Assembly (NCBI RefSeq): GCF_014192335.1 | Contig: NZ_JACHXU010000027.1 | Span: forward strand, 1 to 64,000 | Source: Aporhodopirellula rubra | Lineage (GTDB): Bacteria; Planctomycetota; Planctomycetia; Pirellulales; Pirellulaceae | Direction of reading: 5' to 3' | Length of the DNA stretch: 64,000 nt | Shown here: piece after piece, positions 29,415-39,347 of the stretch | Layout: each line of letters opens with the position of its first letter | Position numbering within the stretch: position 1 is the first letter of the stretch | Position numbers and translations under genes: made by a program | The notes under the pieces: generated by a model | Databases searched by the model: none | Seen by the model: only the letters and a program-made list of their open reading frames with translations | Told to the model about the DNA's origin: nothing

Positions 29415-30137
29415 GTGAGTTTTTCACCTGAATACCCAGACCCTTCCGATGCATGTACCGCTGAAACGGTAGGGGCAAAGTCGATCATGCTGGTCGACGA
29501 CACGGAAGTTCTTCGCGAACGGCTTGCTATGGCGATGCGAAGCCGTGGCTTAGAAGTACGAACGGCCGGGAATTTCGACGAGGCGGTGAGCGTTTTTACT
29601 CACGCTCCGACCGATTTGGCGGTTTTGGATTTGCGAATGCCTGGCCGCAGCGGCTTAGATTTGCTGCGTAAGCTTTTGCAAATCAAACCCGATTGCCGCA
29701 TCATCATGTTGTCCGGATTCGGCAGTATTCCGGCGTCCATCGATGCTGTTCGAGCCGGTGCGGTTAACTTTCTCAGCAAGCCCGCCGATGCGGACGACAT
29801 CCTCTCTGCGTTTGTTCGTGGTGAAGAACCGTTGGTGCCTGAGGGAGGTCTCGCGTTCCCTGCCCCGTCGCTGGCACGCAACGAATGGGAGCATATCCAC
29901 CGAGTGCTCGCTGATTGCAATAACAACATTTCGGAGGCGGCTCGCCGGCTAGGTATTCACCGCCGGTCGCTGCAACGGAAGCTCCGCAAGCGTGCTCCCC
30001 TGGATCCGAAGTTGCCTGGCGCCGATGAGTTTTTTGAAGGCGAAGAAGGCTTCGATGATCACGATGACGATCATGTCGATGGTGCCGCCGACGATGGCAG
30101 CGGCGGTGATGACGCTACGCCTGACGCGAACGACTGA
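29415..30137 (+). CDS. regA: RegA/PrrA-type response regulator with Fis-type HTH
   Basis: 240 residues from GTG 29415. A GTG at 29376 would add 13 mostly hydrophobic residues, unlikely for a cytosolic regulator. Receiver domain: SIMLVDDTEVLRERL, phospho-Asp in LAVLDLRMPGRSGLDLL, and conserved Lys in FLSKPADADDI. The C-terminal DNA-binding part is Fis-like: NNISEAARRLGIHRRSLQRKL RKRAP, nearly the RegA/ActR signature. Beyond residue 200 the tail is very acidic (Asp/Glu/Gly), an addition not seen in classical RegA. Located 103 nt after the kinase gene. Confidence 0.9.
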   Translation: MSFSPEYPDPSDACTAETVGAKSIMLVDDTEVLRERLAMAMRSRGLEVRTAGNFDEAVSVFTHAPTDLAVLDLRMPGRSGLDLLRKLLQIKPDCRIIMLSGFGSIPASIDAVRAGAVNFLSKPADADDILSAFVRGEEPLVPEGGLAFPAPSLARNEWEHIHRVLADCNNNISEAARRLGIHRRSLQRKLRKRAPLDPKLPGADEFFEGEEGFDDHDDDHVDGAADDGSGGDDATPDAND

Positions 30138-30148
30138 GTCGTCGACGT

Positions 30149-33100
30149 TTACTTCTTACGAGCACGCCGCTTGGCTTCGAGGAGTCGTTCGGTGTAGCTG
30201 GATTCGGAGGTAGGTTCTTTCGCGGTGTCGGAGGAATCATTGGCTATCTCCGATTTCCCTGGCAGCGTTGTTTCCGCTGGTCCGCCTTTCGTGCCGATGC
30301 CGGCGGGAACAGATGTCGGGTCAAACCGCGTACCAGATCGCCGGGCCGCACTTGAGGCGTTGATCGCGTCTTTTTGTTGTTTGAGTTGGTCGAGCCGGGC
30401 GACCGTCGCGAGCTCAGGCTGCCCTTTGCCTGTCCATTGATCCCACCATGTTTTGAGAAAGCCGAATCGGATCGCGACGCGGCGGACGAGCACGTCGGTG
30501 AAGAACAGTCCGGCCGCAATCAAAACAAACCATGGCCAAGCGTCGCGGATACGGCGTGCCAGCGGGAGGCCACCACGGAAGGCGTCACTCGCGAGGACCG
30601 CATCGGATACCTGTTCGTCGAGCGGCGCCGTGACTTCTCCGGGTTGTCCCCCTTTGGGACTGAGTGATGCCAACTGAGCCATCAGTGCTTGGTTGGATTG
30701 GCGATAGCGAAACTCGTCGCTGTAAGGGACCGTCACTCCGGTGCTCAGGGGAGCGTTGCCGGATCCCGGTAAGACGTTGACGAAGTACGTTCCCGCTCGA
30801 TCGATCGGAAAGCTGCCGGAGTATCTTCCCGGTGCTACTTGTTCCATCCGAAGCGGGAGCGGTTCGAGAGACGGATCGAGTACCGAGCCCGCAACCTCGA
30901 GGAAGTTCAAGAATTGATCGTCGTCGCTGAGTGCCGTCACGATCACATCGACTTGGCCGTCATTGACTTGGGTCGCCAGTGAAAATTGACCCGTGTCGCC
31001 GGTTGGCCGCATTAGCCAACGCACGAGTTGTGAATGCAACTTCTCGTAGCCCGGCCATTGTACCCATTCGGCTGCCCATCGTTGTCCGGCGTCCGTGGTC
31101 AGCACGGCGGTACGGCCGAGGCCATAGTTCCATGTCGCCAGGACAGTTGCGTTTTCCGGAGTCTCTGGTTTGGGGGAGCGCAGGACGACCTGTGCCAGCG
31201 GGCTGGATTTGGTCTGCGTCATCACGAACCCGCGGATCGGCGGGATTGCAGTATCGATTCCGTCGAGGGCGACATGCGGGAACACAACCTCAGGCAGTGC
31301 GCCGCCTTCGGGTTCGAAAACAAGTGGCCTCGATACCCGCCGGGCTTCGCGTTGGAAGATCGCGGGGAGTGCTCGGCCTGATTTCACCTCGTAGTATTTG
31401 CCTCCGGTGGATTGAGCGATCTTTCGCAATTGCGTGCTGCCGGTCGTTCCGTGGGATTCGACGGCGACGGTGCTGACCGTGATGTTGTTGTCTTTGAATG
31501 CCTTGATGACGCCGGAGGAAGGAGGGCTCGGATCGCCGTCACTGATGATGATGCAGTGCTTCATTGCGGCGCTGGTTCGGGCCAATCCAGCGACAGCCAT
31601 TCGCATCGCGGGATCAAATTCAGGCATGTCCCCGGGGGTCATTCGTCCGAGTGACGCGAGCATCGCTTTTCGATTCGGTCCGACTTGCAGCAAGCCTTTG
31701 GATCCGCCCCAGAGCCATTTGTCACCGCTTGGCGACCAGTGCAAAACGCCCGCGAGGTCAGACCCACCGAGTTGTGTGATCGCAGCCTCGGCAATCTTCT
31801 TTTGCCAGTAGTTCCCCTGTGCCATTTCACTGGCGTGCATGATCAACGCGAGTGCCCCGACGGCGTTCACTTTGGCATTGCGGATCTTGAAATCAACGGG
31901 CATGGCCTTTTCGATTTCGGTGCCCGTCCAACCGCCGGCGCCGAGTGCATCGGGGCCTCCGATCATCATTAAGCCGGCACCGAGTTGTTGTGTGTTGCGG
32001 ACCAGCATCTCGATCTGTGCGTCGGTGAACGATGAGACTTTATTGGAACTGTCGCTGTCGACGCGTGGCACACCACCGAGGATAACAGCGTCGTAGGGTT
32101 GCAGTTCCGCGATCGATCCAAACAATCGATCGGTCGACATCGGCGTGACTTCGATGTTCGCGTCGCGAAGTGCGGACATCATTAATTCGTAGTCATCCAG
32201 TTTGCCGGGCGAATGAATTAAGAGGATACGGCCTTTGCCGCGTACGTAGGTGTAGCCGGTGGCTGAGTTGTTTTGCGTGAGGACGTCGTCTGCCTCGGAG
32301 TCGGCAATGAACTCCGCTTCGTAGGTGTAGGCGGCAGGTTGGTCGATCGTGTGTCGCATCGGAAACACGTTCTTACCGGGGGCCAGCTCAATGGTTTGTT
32401 CGAGTAGCAGGGATTCTTCGCCACCGACTACCTGCTTCACTCTCAGGCGGCCACGGACGGGAGGTCCGGCGCCATCATCGTCTTGGCTGCTCGCGGCATC
32501 GTCGGTCCCCGTGCCGCTAGCGTTGCCGCGTTCGCCCTGGCGGTCGATCACGATCCGAGCTTCGAACGGTTGTCCTTTGCGGATGTTTGACGGCAGGTCG
32601 ATCTTTTCGACGAGGACTTCTTCGCCGGCTTGCGAGATGACGGGGACGATGTCGATTCCGATTCCGGCGTCGGCCAAACGGCTGGCCATTGAGCGGGCCT
32701 GCCCGATGTTTTCGTTTCCGTCGGTAACGATGACGATTCGCCGCGCAGTGTCTTCGGGCATCGAAGCCTGGGCGAGGTTTAACGCCGCCTCGAGGTTGGT
32801 CGCGTCGGTGCGTTCGAGAAGGCTCTCGAGCCGTCGCATCGGCGGCACGTCATCGTCGTAGGGCGGAATCTCAATCGTCGCGTCGCGTCCGAACACGATC
32901 AGTCCTGCGCGGTCCCCGCGAGCATCGTTGCGGTGTTTCGAAACTGCTGCGATGACAAAGTCGAGCATTGCCGTCCGCTTCGTCAGCGGGATGCTCTCGC
33001 TCTGATCCAGAACGTACATGACCGTGACGCGGTCGCTCGTCCAGACGAGTTGGATGCCCGCCAACGCAGCGACGATCCCTGCCCAGACGAGTGTCCGGGC

Positions 33101-33235
33101 TAGTAACGCGACCCATCGGCGGACAGGGCCGAGAACGCCGAGATGTCGCCACCCCAAATACCAAATCAATGGCAGCACGGCGAGGCAAAGCAGATATCCG
33201 GGGGACTCGAAGCCGATGCGGAAAGGCAGTGACAA
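30149..33235 (-). CDS. Large VWA-domain membrane protein with amidotransferase-like core
   Basis: 1028 residues. Two membrane helices lie near residues 13-65 (YLLCLAVLPLIWYLG and LARTLVWAGIVAALAGI). A VWA domain follows (YVLDQSESIPLT with a MIDAS DxSxS, then RIVIVTDGNENIGQ). Around residues 335-460 there is a GATase1/ThuA-like Rossmann fold (GRILLIHSPGKLDDYELM, YDAVILGGVPR, GAGLMMIGGPDALGAGG). A second VWA-like stretch contains HCIIISDGDPSPPSSG. One more membrane helix lies near residue 910 and the tail is basic. The layout resembles the BatA/YegL-type proteins usually beside MoxR ATPases; no MoxR gene is present here. Extracytoplasmic adhesion or assembly is a guess. Confidence 0.78.
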   Translation of the reverse strand: MSLPFRIGFESPGYLLCLAVLPLIWYLGWRHLGVLGPVRRWVALLARTLVWAGIVAALAGIQLVWTSDRVTVMYVLDQSESIPLTKRTAMLDFVIAAVSKHRNDARGDRAGLIVFGRDATIEIPPYDDDVPPMRRLESLLERTDATNLEAALNLAQASMPEDTARRIVIVTDGNENIGQARSMASRLADAGIGIDIVPVISQAGEEVLVEKIDLPSNIRKGQPFEARIVIDRQGERGNASGTGTDDAASSQDDDGAGPPVRGRLRVKQVVGGEESLLLEQTIELAPGKNVFPMRHTIDQPAAYTYEAEFIADSEADDVLTQNNSATGYTYVRGKGRILLIHSPGKLDDYELMMSALRDANIEVTPMSTDRLFGSIAELQPYDAVILGGVPRVDSDSSNKVSSFTDAQIEMLVRNTQQLGAGLMMIGGPDALGAGGWTGTEIEKAMPVDFKIRNAKVNAVGALALIMHASEMAQGNYWQKKIAEAAITQLGGSDLAGVLHWSPSGDKWLWGGSKGLLQVGPNRKAMLASLGRMTPGDMPEFDPAMRMAVAGLARTSAAMKHCIIISDGDPSPPSSGVIKAFKDNNITVSTVAVESHGTTGSTQLRKIAQSTGGKYYEVKSGRALPAIFQREARRVSRPLVFEPEGGALPEVVFPHVALDGIDTAIPPIRGFVMTQTKSSPLAQVVLRSPKPETPENATVLATWNYGLGRTAVLTTDAGQRWAAEWVQWPGYEKLHSQLVRWLMRPTGDTGQFSLATQVNDGQVDVIVTALSDDDQFLNFLEVAGSVLDPSLEPLPLRMEQVAPGRYSGSFPIDRAGTYFVNVLPGSGNAPLSTGVTVPYSDEFRYRQSNQALMAQLASLSPKGGQPGEVTAPLDEQVSDAVLASDAFRGGLPLARRIRDAWPWFVLIAAGLFFTDVLVRRVAIRFGFLKTWWDQWTGKGQPELATVARLDQLKQQKDAINASSAARRSGTRFDPTSVPAGIGTKGGPAETTLPGKSEIANDSSDTAKEPTSESSYTERLLEAKRRARKK

Positions 33236-33303
33236 GGTGATGCTTGGAGGTGTGAGGTGCGGGAGGCGGACACCCTCCAGTGTACCGTCTTTATCCGAGC
33301 GAG

Positions 33304-34857
33304 TTAGCTGTTTCCGTCGCTACCAGTTTTCGTGCGATCCCAGAACGAGACCGCGAACAGCACGAAAATCGCAGCCGCCATGATTGCCGGCGACAGCCAG
33401 AAATCTCGCCACTGCGCCATTGTTTCAGCCAAGATCGCGGGGTCGAGGGATTCGGGCAGGCTCCGTGAAAACATTTTCGTAAATGTCTGCAGGAATGTCG
33501 ACGAGGTCGCTTCACCCCTCGCCGCACTGAGTGCTTCGACGTACTGCGGCGCTGCGGTCACTTGGTTGCCGTAGTTTCCGAAGGTGAGGTTCAGCGGGAT
33601 GAAGCCGAACAGGTTGCCGCCGGCCATGATGCGGTACCCGAAGAACATTCCGACACCCTGAGTTAAAAACACCAACAAACCTTGAGCCTGCCCGCGGATG
33701 GCCTTCGGTGCTTTCGCGTCGGTATACATGAACCCGGTGACGAAAAAGAAGTCATAGCAAATACCATGCAGCGCCACGGCGAGCAGCAGCATCCAGGTCG
33801 TTTGATCAGCCGCACCGAGTGCGAACAAGACATATCGGATGAACCAACAAGCCATCCCGACCAAAATCATGATCTTCACGCCGAGACGACGAAAGAAGAA
33901 AGGGATCAGCAACATGAAGATGATTTCAGACATTTGTCCGATCGTCATCGTGGCACCTGGTTCGGCAAAGCCGGTTTGATTCAGGTAGGTCGCCGTCATT
34001 CCGTAGTAGTACGCCAACGGGATGCAAATCAGCGTCGAGCAAACTGCGAAGACAAAGAAGTTCCAGTTGGCTAGCAGTTTGAAAGCGTCGACCATTAACA
34101 ACGATCGAACGTCCATCGGTTGGCCACGCAACGGCGGTGGGGTGTTGGGTAAGAAGAAACACAACGCACCCAAGGCGAGTGAACTGGCCGCACCGAGCCA
34201 GAAGATGTTGTACGAAGCCGACCATCCAAGAATGCCGAGCGTCAATCCGGCGACGATCCAACCGATCGTGCCCCATACACGGATTTTGGGGAATTGGTCT
34301 TGGCTGGGGATGTGGGTGAACGCGATCGTGTTACCCAATCCCAGCGTTGGCATGTAGCACAACAAGTACGCGAGAATCATCCAAACGAGCGACTTGCCCG
34401 CGGTGTTATCGGCTGATTGAGTTGCCAGAAACGTGGCGGCGTCGTACGTTCCGTTCGCTTTCATTTCGGCAGCAGATTGTGCCGCAAAAGCAGACGCGCT
34501 TTCGGCCAATCCAGGAATGACCAGCATGATGCCGCCGCCGAGTAGCATCAGTGTTCCCATTACTTTCTCAGAAGAAAAGAACCGGTCGGCGACCAGTCCG
34601 AGGAACAGTGGCGCGAAAATCGCCGCTATCGGTGCCGACTCATACGCACCTCCGATGAAGGCACCTAGCAGGTGAGTGTCCATTGCCGCGGAGAGCGTTG
34701 CAAACCAGGAACCCCACGCGAAGAACTGCAAGAACATCATCGCGGAGAGCAGGATGATGATCGTCGATGGTTGCAGTGTGGTTAGGGGAACATCTGACTC
34801 ACCGGAGGGCGAGACGGGTGCGTTGGAGGGTTCCGATTGAGCGGGCGTATCTTGCAT
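33304..34857 (-). CDS. MFS transporter, nucleoside:H+ symporter (NupG/XapB-like) type
   Basis: 517 residues from ATG 34857 (AAGG 8 nt upstream); a GTG farther out adds 19 residues and is disfavoured. About twelve membrane helices. The opening MFLQFFAWGSWFATLSAAMDTHLLG and the YESAPIAAIFAPLFLGLVADRFF loop match the nucleoside permease family, as does FGYRIMAGGNLFG near the end. The 40-residue N-terminal cytoplasmic tail is Pro/Ser-rich. Helix 3-4 carries an Ala-rich extracytoplasmic loop. Substrate is inferred from family only. Confidence 0.8.
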   Translation of the reverse strand: MQDTPAQSEPSNAPVSPSGESDVPLTTLQPSTIIILLSAMMFLQFFAWGSWFATLSAAMDTHLLGAFIGGAYESAPIAAIFAPLFLGLVADRFFSSEKVMGTLMLLGGGIMLVIPGLAESASAFAAQSAAEMKANGTYDAATFLATQSADNTAGKSLVWMILAYLLCYMPTLGLGNTIAFTHIPSQDQFPKIRVWGTIGWIVAGLTLGILGWSASYNIFWLGAASSLALGALCFFLPNTPPPLRGQPMDVRSLLMVDAFKLLANWNFFVFAVCSTLICIPLAYYYGMTATYLNQTGFAEPGATMTIGQMSEIIFMLLIPFFFRRLGVKIMILVGMACWFIRYVLFALGAADQTTWMLLLAVALHGICYDFFFVTGFMYTDAKAPKAIRGQAQGLLVFLTQGVGMFFGYRIMAGGNLFGFIPLNLTFGNYGNQVTAAPQYVEALSAARGEATSSTFLQTFTKMFSRSLPESLDPAILAETMAQWRDFWLSPAIMAAAIFVLFAVSFWDRTKTGSDGNS

Positions 34858-35121
34858 GCGAGGGCCTTGTTGGCGGGACTTTAAATGCAGACGGCGGGGC
34901 CGCGAGTATAGCACTGTTTCGGCGATTCCGGCATGCGTCTATGGCCGGTTCTATTCGGCGTAATTACTACAACCCGATCGCCGCGCGACATCATCTGGGT
35001 CGAGGATGAATGCCGAGGCAACAATTCGTTCACCGACAATATTTTCGGCTTACGGTTGCTCAGAGCGTCTCATGTTCTACCAACGCAATTGTCCGCCGCC
35101 TCGCTAGCACCGCCGGCTTCT

Positions 35122-35904
35122 ATGATCCAAGTTCAACATCTTACGAAAACCTACGAAGACCTTCGAAGAGGAAGGTTTCGGGCTGTCGATCACGTCAGCT
35201 TTACTGTCCGACCGGGCGAGATTTTCGGCTTGCTCGGTCCTAACGGGGCAGGCAAAACCACTGTCCTGCGAATCCTCTCGACCGTTCTCCGCCCCACATC
35301 GGGAATCGCGACGATCGACGGATACGACGTCGCCCACGAGCCCGCCGAGGTTCGACGGCGGATCGGATTTGTCAGCAACAACACCGCGATTTACGACCGT
35401 ATGACGGCGTGGGAAATGGTGGAATACTTTGGCCGTCTGCACGGGATGGCGAGCGATGCACTTACTGAGCGACTCGAAAAACTATTCGACCAGTTACGGA
35501 TGAACGAATTTCGCGATGTCCCCGGCGGCAAAATGTCGACGGGCATGCGTCAAAAAGTTTCGATCGCGCGGGCACTCGTCCACGATCCACCAGTACTGAT
35601 CTTTGACGAAGCAACACTGGGGCTCGACGTGCTCGTTGCTCGCAATTTGCTCGGAGTGATCCGTGAACTGCGAGACGCCGGGAAGTGCCTCATCTTTTCG
35701 ACTCACATCATGAGCGAAGTCGAGCGGTTGTGCGATCGAATCGCGATCATGCACCAAGGCCGTATTCTCGATTCGGGAACGCTCGACGAATTGACTCAGC
35801 GACACCAAGAGACTGACTTTGAGGAACTTTTCTTTTCGTTGCTCAGTTCACACGAAGACGCCACGCATACAATCGACGCACAAGGAATGGAGGTGGCACA
35901 GTGA
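35122..35904 (+). CDS. ABC transporter ATP-binding protein (NatA-like)
   Basis: 260 residues from ATG 35122 ([13 protein letters not shown]). Walker [12 protein letters not shown]-loop replaced by [10 protein letters not shown] (Asn for the usual Gln), signature [10 protein letters not shown], Walker [14 protein letters not shown]-loop [13 protein letters not shown]. The signature begins with Met rather than Leu, and Walker B carries DEATLGLD instead of DEPTxGLD; both occur in NatA-type subfamilies. It overlaps the permease gene by 4 bp (GTGA), so the pair forms one transporter. The 5' region between the MFS gene and this gene (34915-35121) has no other feature. Confidence 0.92.
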   Translation: MIQVQHLTKTYEDLRRGRFRAVDHVSFTVRPGEIFGLLGPNGAGKTTVLRILSTVLRPTSGIATIDGYDVAHEPAEVRRRIGFVSNNTAIYDRMTAWEMVEYFGRLHGMASDALTERLEKLFDQLRMNEFRDVPGGKMSTGMRQKVSIARALVHDPPVLIFDEATLGLDVLVARNLLGVIRELRDAGKCLIFSTHIMSEVERLCDRIAIMHQGRILDSGTLDELTQRHQETDFEELFFSLLSSHEDATHTIDAQGMEVAQ

Positions 35905-38273
35905 GCCAATCGTCAAAGGAAAAACGTAAAACCGCTCAGCGAGCGGGGCGGCCTCGGTTTAATGCAATCCGATTGATCTACACGCGTGAGATGCGTGACC
36001 AACTGCGTGATCGGCGAACCTTGTTCACGATCGCAGTATTGCCGATGCTGCTGTATCCGTTAGTGGGCATGCTGTTGTTGCAGATCGCGCAGTTCACACG
36101 CCAACACACGATTTCGGTTTGCGTTATCGGTGTTGAGCATGTTACCGAAAATTTGGAATCGGTCGGTGCAGACTCGTTGGTTTCGCCATTGCTGGTAGTC
36201 CAGAACGAAGGGGATGATGAGGCAACGGAATCGGCGAGAGTTCATCCTTTGGGTGCGAGCGAGTTGACATCGTTCCGTTTCCCTAAAGCTCTTTGGGATT
36301 CCAATTCAAATATTGATGTGTACGCGTATCAAGCGGCCGAACTCTCTCGATCAGGTGATCTCGAAACACGGGCTCAGGATTGGGTGCGAGATCAAACGTT
36401 CGATTGTGTCGTTTGCGTGAATCAACCTCTCGCGGTGGACGTCTCCAATTTCTCCGCAGAAGATTTGGCCGGCGAAGCGGCTTCGATTGGTGTTTACTAC
36501 AACGTCGCATCGGATCAATCGATGATTGCGAAAGATCGCATGGTGTCGATTTTGAATCGTTGGCGAGGCACATGGGTGCGGAGCCGATTGGCCGATGCCG
36601 GGGTCGAGCTCTCCGTGCTCGATCCGTTTCAAATTAATGATTGCGATATCGCACCGGAACGAACCCGCGAGGCGGCGTTTTGGTCGAAGTTACTGCCGTT
36701 TATTATGCTGGTTTGGGCTATGACAGGTGCCTTCTATCCGGCAATCGATTTGGTCGCTGGCGAGAAGGAGCGAGGGACACTCGAGACGTTGCTGTGCAGT
36801 CCCGCGTTGCGAGAAGAAATCGTTTGGGGCAAATTGGGCGCGGTCATGACGTTCAGCATGATGACGGCGATACTCAATGCCTCGTCGATGTTGGTTACGA
36901 GTTCGTTTGTGTTCAATCAAATCGGCGTCGGGCCTGCTGGATCTTCGATGGGGGCGCCGCCGTTAATCCCGATGCTGTGGTTGCTCGTCGCGCTGATTCC
37001 ATTGTCGGCGCTGTTTAGTGCATTGGCTCTTGCCGTTGCCGCCATGGCCCGCAGTAGCAAAGAGGGGCAATACTACCTGATGCCATTAATGATGGTCACG
37101 TTGCCGCTCGTGTTATTGCCGATGTTGCCCGGCACGACGCTGAACCTCGGTACGAGTTTGATACCGGTGACAGGCATGTTTTTGTTGGTTCGTAGTTTGG
37201 TCGAGGGCCAGCACTTCGAGGCCTTAACGTTCTTGCCGATGGTTGCGGTTGTGACCTCCGGATGTTTGTACATTGCAACCCGTTGGGCGAAACGCCAATT
37301 CGAGTCGGAGTCGGTGCTCTTTGGCGATGGAGACCAATGGGAACTCGGCGCGTGGATGCGGCACTTGTGGCGCGACCGTCAACGCGCGGCGACTCCGACG
37401 ATCGCGTTTGGTTGTGGTGCGGTTATTTTGGTCGCGTTGTTCTTCGGTAAGCTCGCCGTGACGGAGATGCCTGACACCTTTGGCGGTATCGCCAAATTAG
37501 TGTTCTTGCCACAGTTTGGTCTCATTCTCGCCCCGACGTTGTTGATGGCGACGATGATGACGACGTCGCTAAAGACGAGTCTTCGTTTGAACTCGGTGAA
37601 TTGGCGAGTTTGGTCTCTGGTCTCGGTTCTGGCCGTGATGTTGCATCCGATCTACATGCAACTCGCGGGTTTGATCGGCGAAATGTACCCGCTCAGTCCA
37701 CAGGCTCTCGAGGCGATGCGTCCCTTTGGTGAACACATCGCGTCGGCGCCGTGGTTGTCCGTGATTTTGTTGATGGCGGTCGTGCCGGCGATCTGTGAAG
37801 AACTCGCATTCCGCGGATTCATCTTCGGCGGTTTGGTGAGAAACAACAGTCCCGTGCGTGCGGTCTTGGTGACCGCGTTCATGTTCGGTATCTCTCACGG
37901 CGTGCTGCAACAATCCATTTCCGCAACCTTCATGGGAGTCCTCTTGGGCTGGGTCGCACTTCGTACCGGCAGCGTGTTGCCTGGAATCCTGATTCACTTC
38001 GGCAACAACGCTCTCTCGGTTTCGTTGGGACGTATCGCTGAACTTAAATTGCCAGGAATGCAAAACCTGATTTCGGTTGATGCGATCAGTCAGGCTCCAC
38101 AGTACCATCCGATTTGGACGGGCTGTGCGTTGTTTGTTTCCGTCGCTTGTTTGATCGCGTTGTATCGGACCACTGCCGATTTGGATGTGATGGAAAACAA
38201 TGACGTGCTCGCGGACCGAATCATCTCGGATCAACCGGTGCGAGATCCGTCTCTGAAGCAGTACGCGTCTTGA
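35901..38273 (+). CDS. ABC-2 permease fused to CPBP-type intramembrane protease
   Basis: 790 residues, GTG start overlapping the ATPase gene. Residues 1-480 are a NatB/ABC-2 permease: a first helix ([19 protein letters not shown]), a large extracytoplasmic loop (about 60-270), then [17 protein letters not shown] and several helices. Residues about 520-740 are a CPBP (CAAX/Abi) protease-like domain: Glu633-Glu634 in [22 protein letters not shown] and [12 protein letters not shown], which provide the expected Glu, His and His/Asn metal ligands. The fusion suggests export coupled to membrane-embedded proteolysis or maturation. Its 3' end overlaps the convergent hydrolase gene by 53 bp. Confidence 0.88.
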   Translation: MSQSSKEKRKTAQRAGRPRFNAIRLIYTREMRDQLRDRRTLFTIAVLPMLLYPLVGMLLLQIAQFTRQHTISVCVIGVEHVTENLESVGADSLVSPLLVVQNEGDDEATESARVHPLGASELTSFRFPKALWDSNSNIDVYAYQAAELSRSGDLETRAQDWVRDQTFDCVVCVNQPLAVDVSNFSAEDLAGEAASIGVYYNVASDQSMIAKDRMVSILNRWRGTWVRSRLADAGVELSVLDPFQINDCDIAPERTREAAFWSKLLPFIMLVWAMTGAFYPAIDLVAGEKERGTLETLLCSPALREEIVWGKLGAVMTFSMMTAILNASSMLVTSSFVFNQIGVGPAGSSMGAPPLIPMLWLLVALIPLSALFSALALAVAAMARSSKEGQYYLMPLMMVTLPLVLLPMLPGTTLNLGTSLIPVTGMFLLVRSLVEGQHFEALTFLPMVAVVTSGCLYIATRWAKRQFESESVLFGDGDQWELGAWMRHLWRDRQRAATPTIAFGCGAVILVALFFGKLAVTEMPDTFGGIAKLVFLPQFGLILAPTLLMATMMTTSLKTSLRLNSVNWRVWSLVSVLAVMLHPIYMQLAGLIGEMYPLSPQALEAMRPFGEHIASAPWLSVILLMAVVPAICEELAFRGFIFGGLVRNNSPVRAVLVTAFMFGISHGVLQQSISATFMGVLLGWVALRTGSVLPGILIHFGNNALSVSLGRIAELKLPGMQNLISVDAISQAPQYHPIWTGCALFVSVACLIALYRTTADLDVMENNDVLADRIISDQPVRDPSLKQYAS

Positions 38274-39204
38274 TCGACTCGGATTCGAGTCTCCTGAGCT
38301 CCTCGATCGCTCGATCGAGTGTTGCTCGGGAGATCCGGTCGTTGTGATACATGTCGGGGACCTCGATCCACGACTTGTAGGGCGTGTTGAGGGAATCGAA
38401 AAGTTGTTTGCCGTTTTTCATTGGAACGATCCGATCGGGTGTTCCGTGGATCTGAACGACACAGCCTTTGAAGTCTTTCAATCGTGAGGCCGTGTCGAAA
38501 CGGTTCCGCATCAGCCATCGTACTGGCAACCAAACGAACCGGTCGGCGCCGACGCTGACGGTGCTGTCGAACGTCCGATCCAAGACAAGCGAGTGCGGTG
38601 GGATGCCGCGTTCTTGCATCCGTTCAACCAACCCTCCCGCGATGCCACCGCCGAGTGAACGTGAATAGATCGTGATCTGTTCGTGTGGGACGTTGGTGAT
38701 CTCGGACAACGTGTCGAGTGCAGATTGGGCATCGGCAATGCACGTTGATTCGGTAGGCGTGAAGTCTTCTCCCTGGAATCCTCGGTACTCGGCCGTTAAT
38801 ACGGTGGCGTTCATTGACTCGGAGAGGCGAGCGGTCCAGTCATCCATTTCCATCGCACGGATTTCGTTGCCGTGCAAGAACAGGATGACGCGATCAGCAT
38901 CGCCTCGGACTAACAGCCTACCCTGCAGTTTCATCTGGTCTTCAGCGGTGTAGTCGAGCGTCGTGATCCGTCCGGTGATCGGATTGGCGGGGGTAAAACG
39001 CAGTGCGTCGAACGGTGGAGTGGGATCGAGATAGGCGCCGGGGAAGACCAATCGCGTTTCCATGAGGACCATCGCAAGGCAGATAACCACGTAGGCCACG
39101 GCCACGGTGATGGTCACGCTGCGAATTTGCTGCCACACGGTTCTCGCAGGTGGCTTGTTGGGTTGAGCGGGTGATGCGGATTCTGCTGAGGTGGCGTCTT
39201 GCAT
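38221..39204 (-). CDS. Membrane-anchored alpha/beta hydrolase
   Basis: 327 residues. An N-terminal signal anchor (VTITVAVAYVVICLAMVLM, about residues 30-48) places the hydrolase domain outside the cytoplasmic membrane. Fold landmarks: ILFLHGNEIRAMEMDDW (oxyanion region), LTAEYRGFQGEDFTPTE, nucleophile Ser in IYSRSLGGGIAGGL (GxSxGG-like), and VVQIHGTPDRIVPMKNGKQL (Asp), with His later in DMYHNDRI. This matches the BEM46/ABHD13-like group. Substrate unknown. It runs antisense to the end of the permease-protease gene; the last 53 bp overlap. Confidence 0.82.
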   Translation of the reverse strand: MQDATSAESASPAQPNKPPARTVWQQIRSVTITVAVAYVVICLAMVLMETRLVFPGAYLDPTPPFDALRFTPANPITGRITTLDYTAEDQMKLQGRLLVRGDADRVILFLHGNEIRAMEMDDWTARLSESMNATVLTAEYRGFQGEDFTPTESTCIADAQSALDTLSEITNVPHEQITIYSRSLGGGIAGGLVERMQERGIPPHSLVLDRTFDSTVSVGADRFVWLPVRWLMRNRFDTASRLKDFKGCVVQIHGTPDRIVPMKNGKQLFDSLNTPYKSWIEVPDMYHNDRISRATLDRAIEELRRLESESIKTRTASETDLAPVDPR

Positions 39205-39347
39205 CGAGGTTACTTTGATCGAATGAGAGCGGAGAATGTGCGTTGTGGACGGCTGCGGGGTGCTAAGTTTGAAAGCTCAAATGTAGCCGATGTCGTCAGG
39301 TTTTTGACCTAGCTGTTCCGTCTCACTCTCATCTACCGATACCCGAG

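Noticed and set aside
35122..38273. Bacteriocin immunity locus
   Set aside because: The CPBP fusion is suggestive, but no small precursor peptide or modification gene is visible, so only the transporter-protease call is retained.
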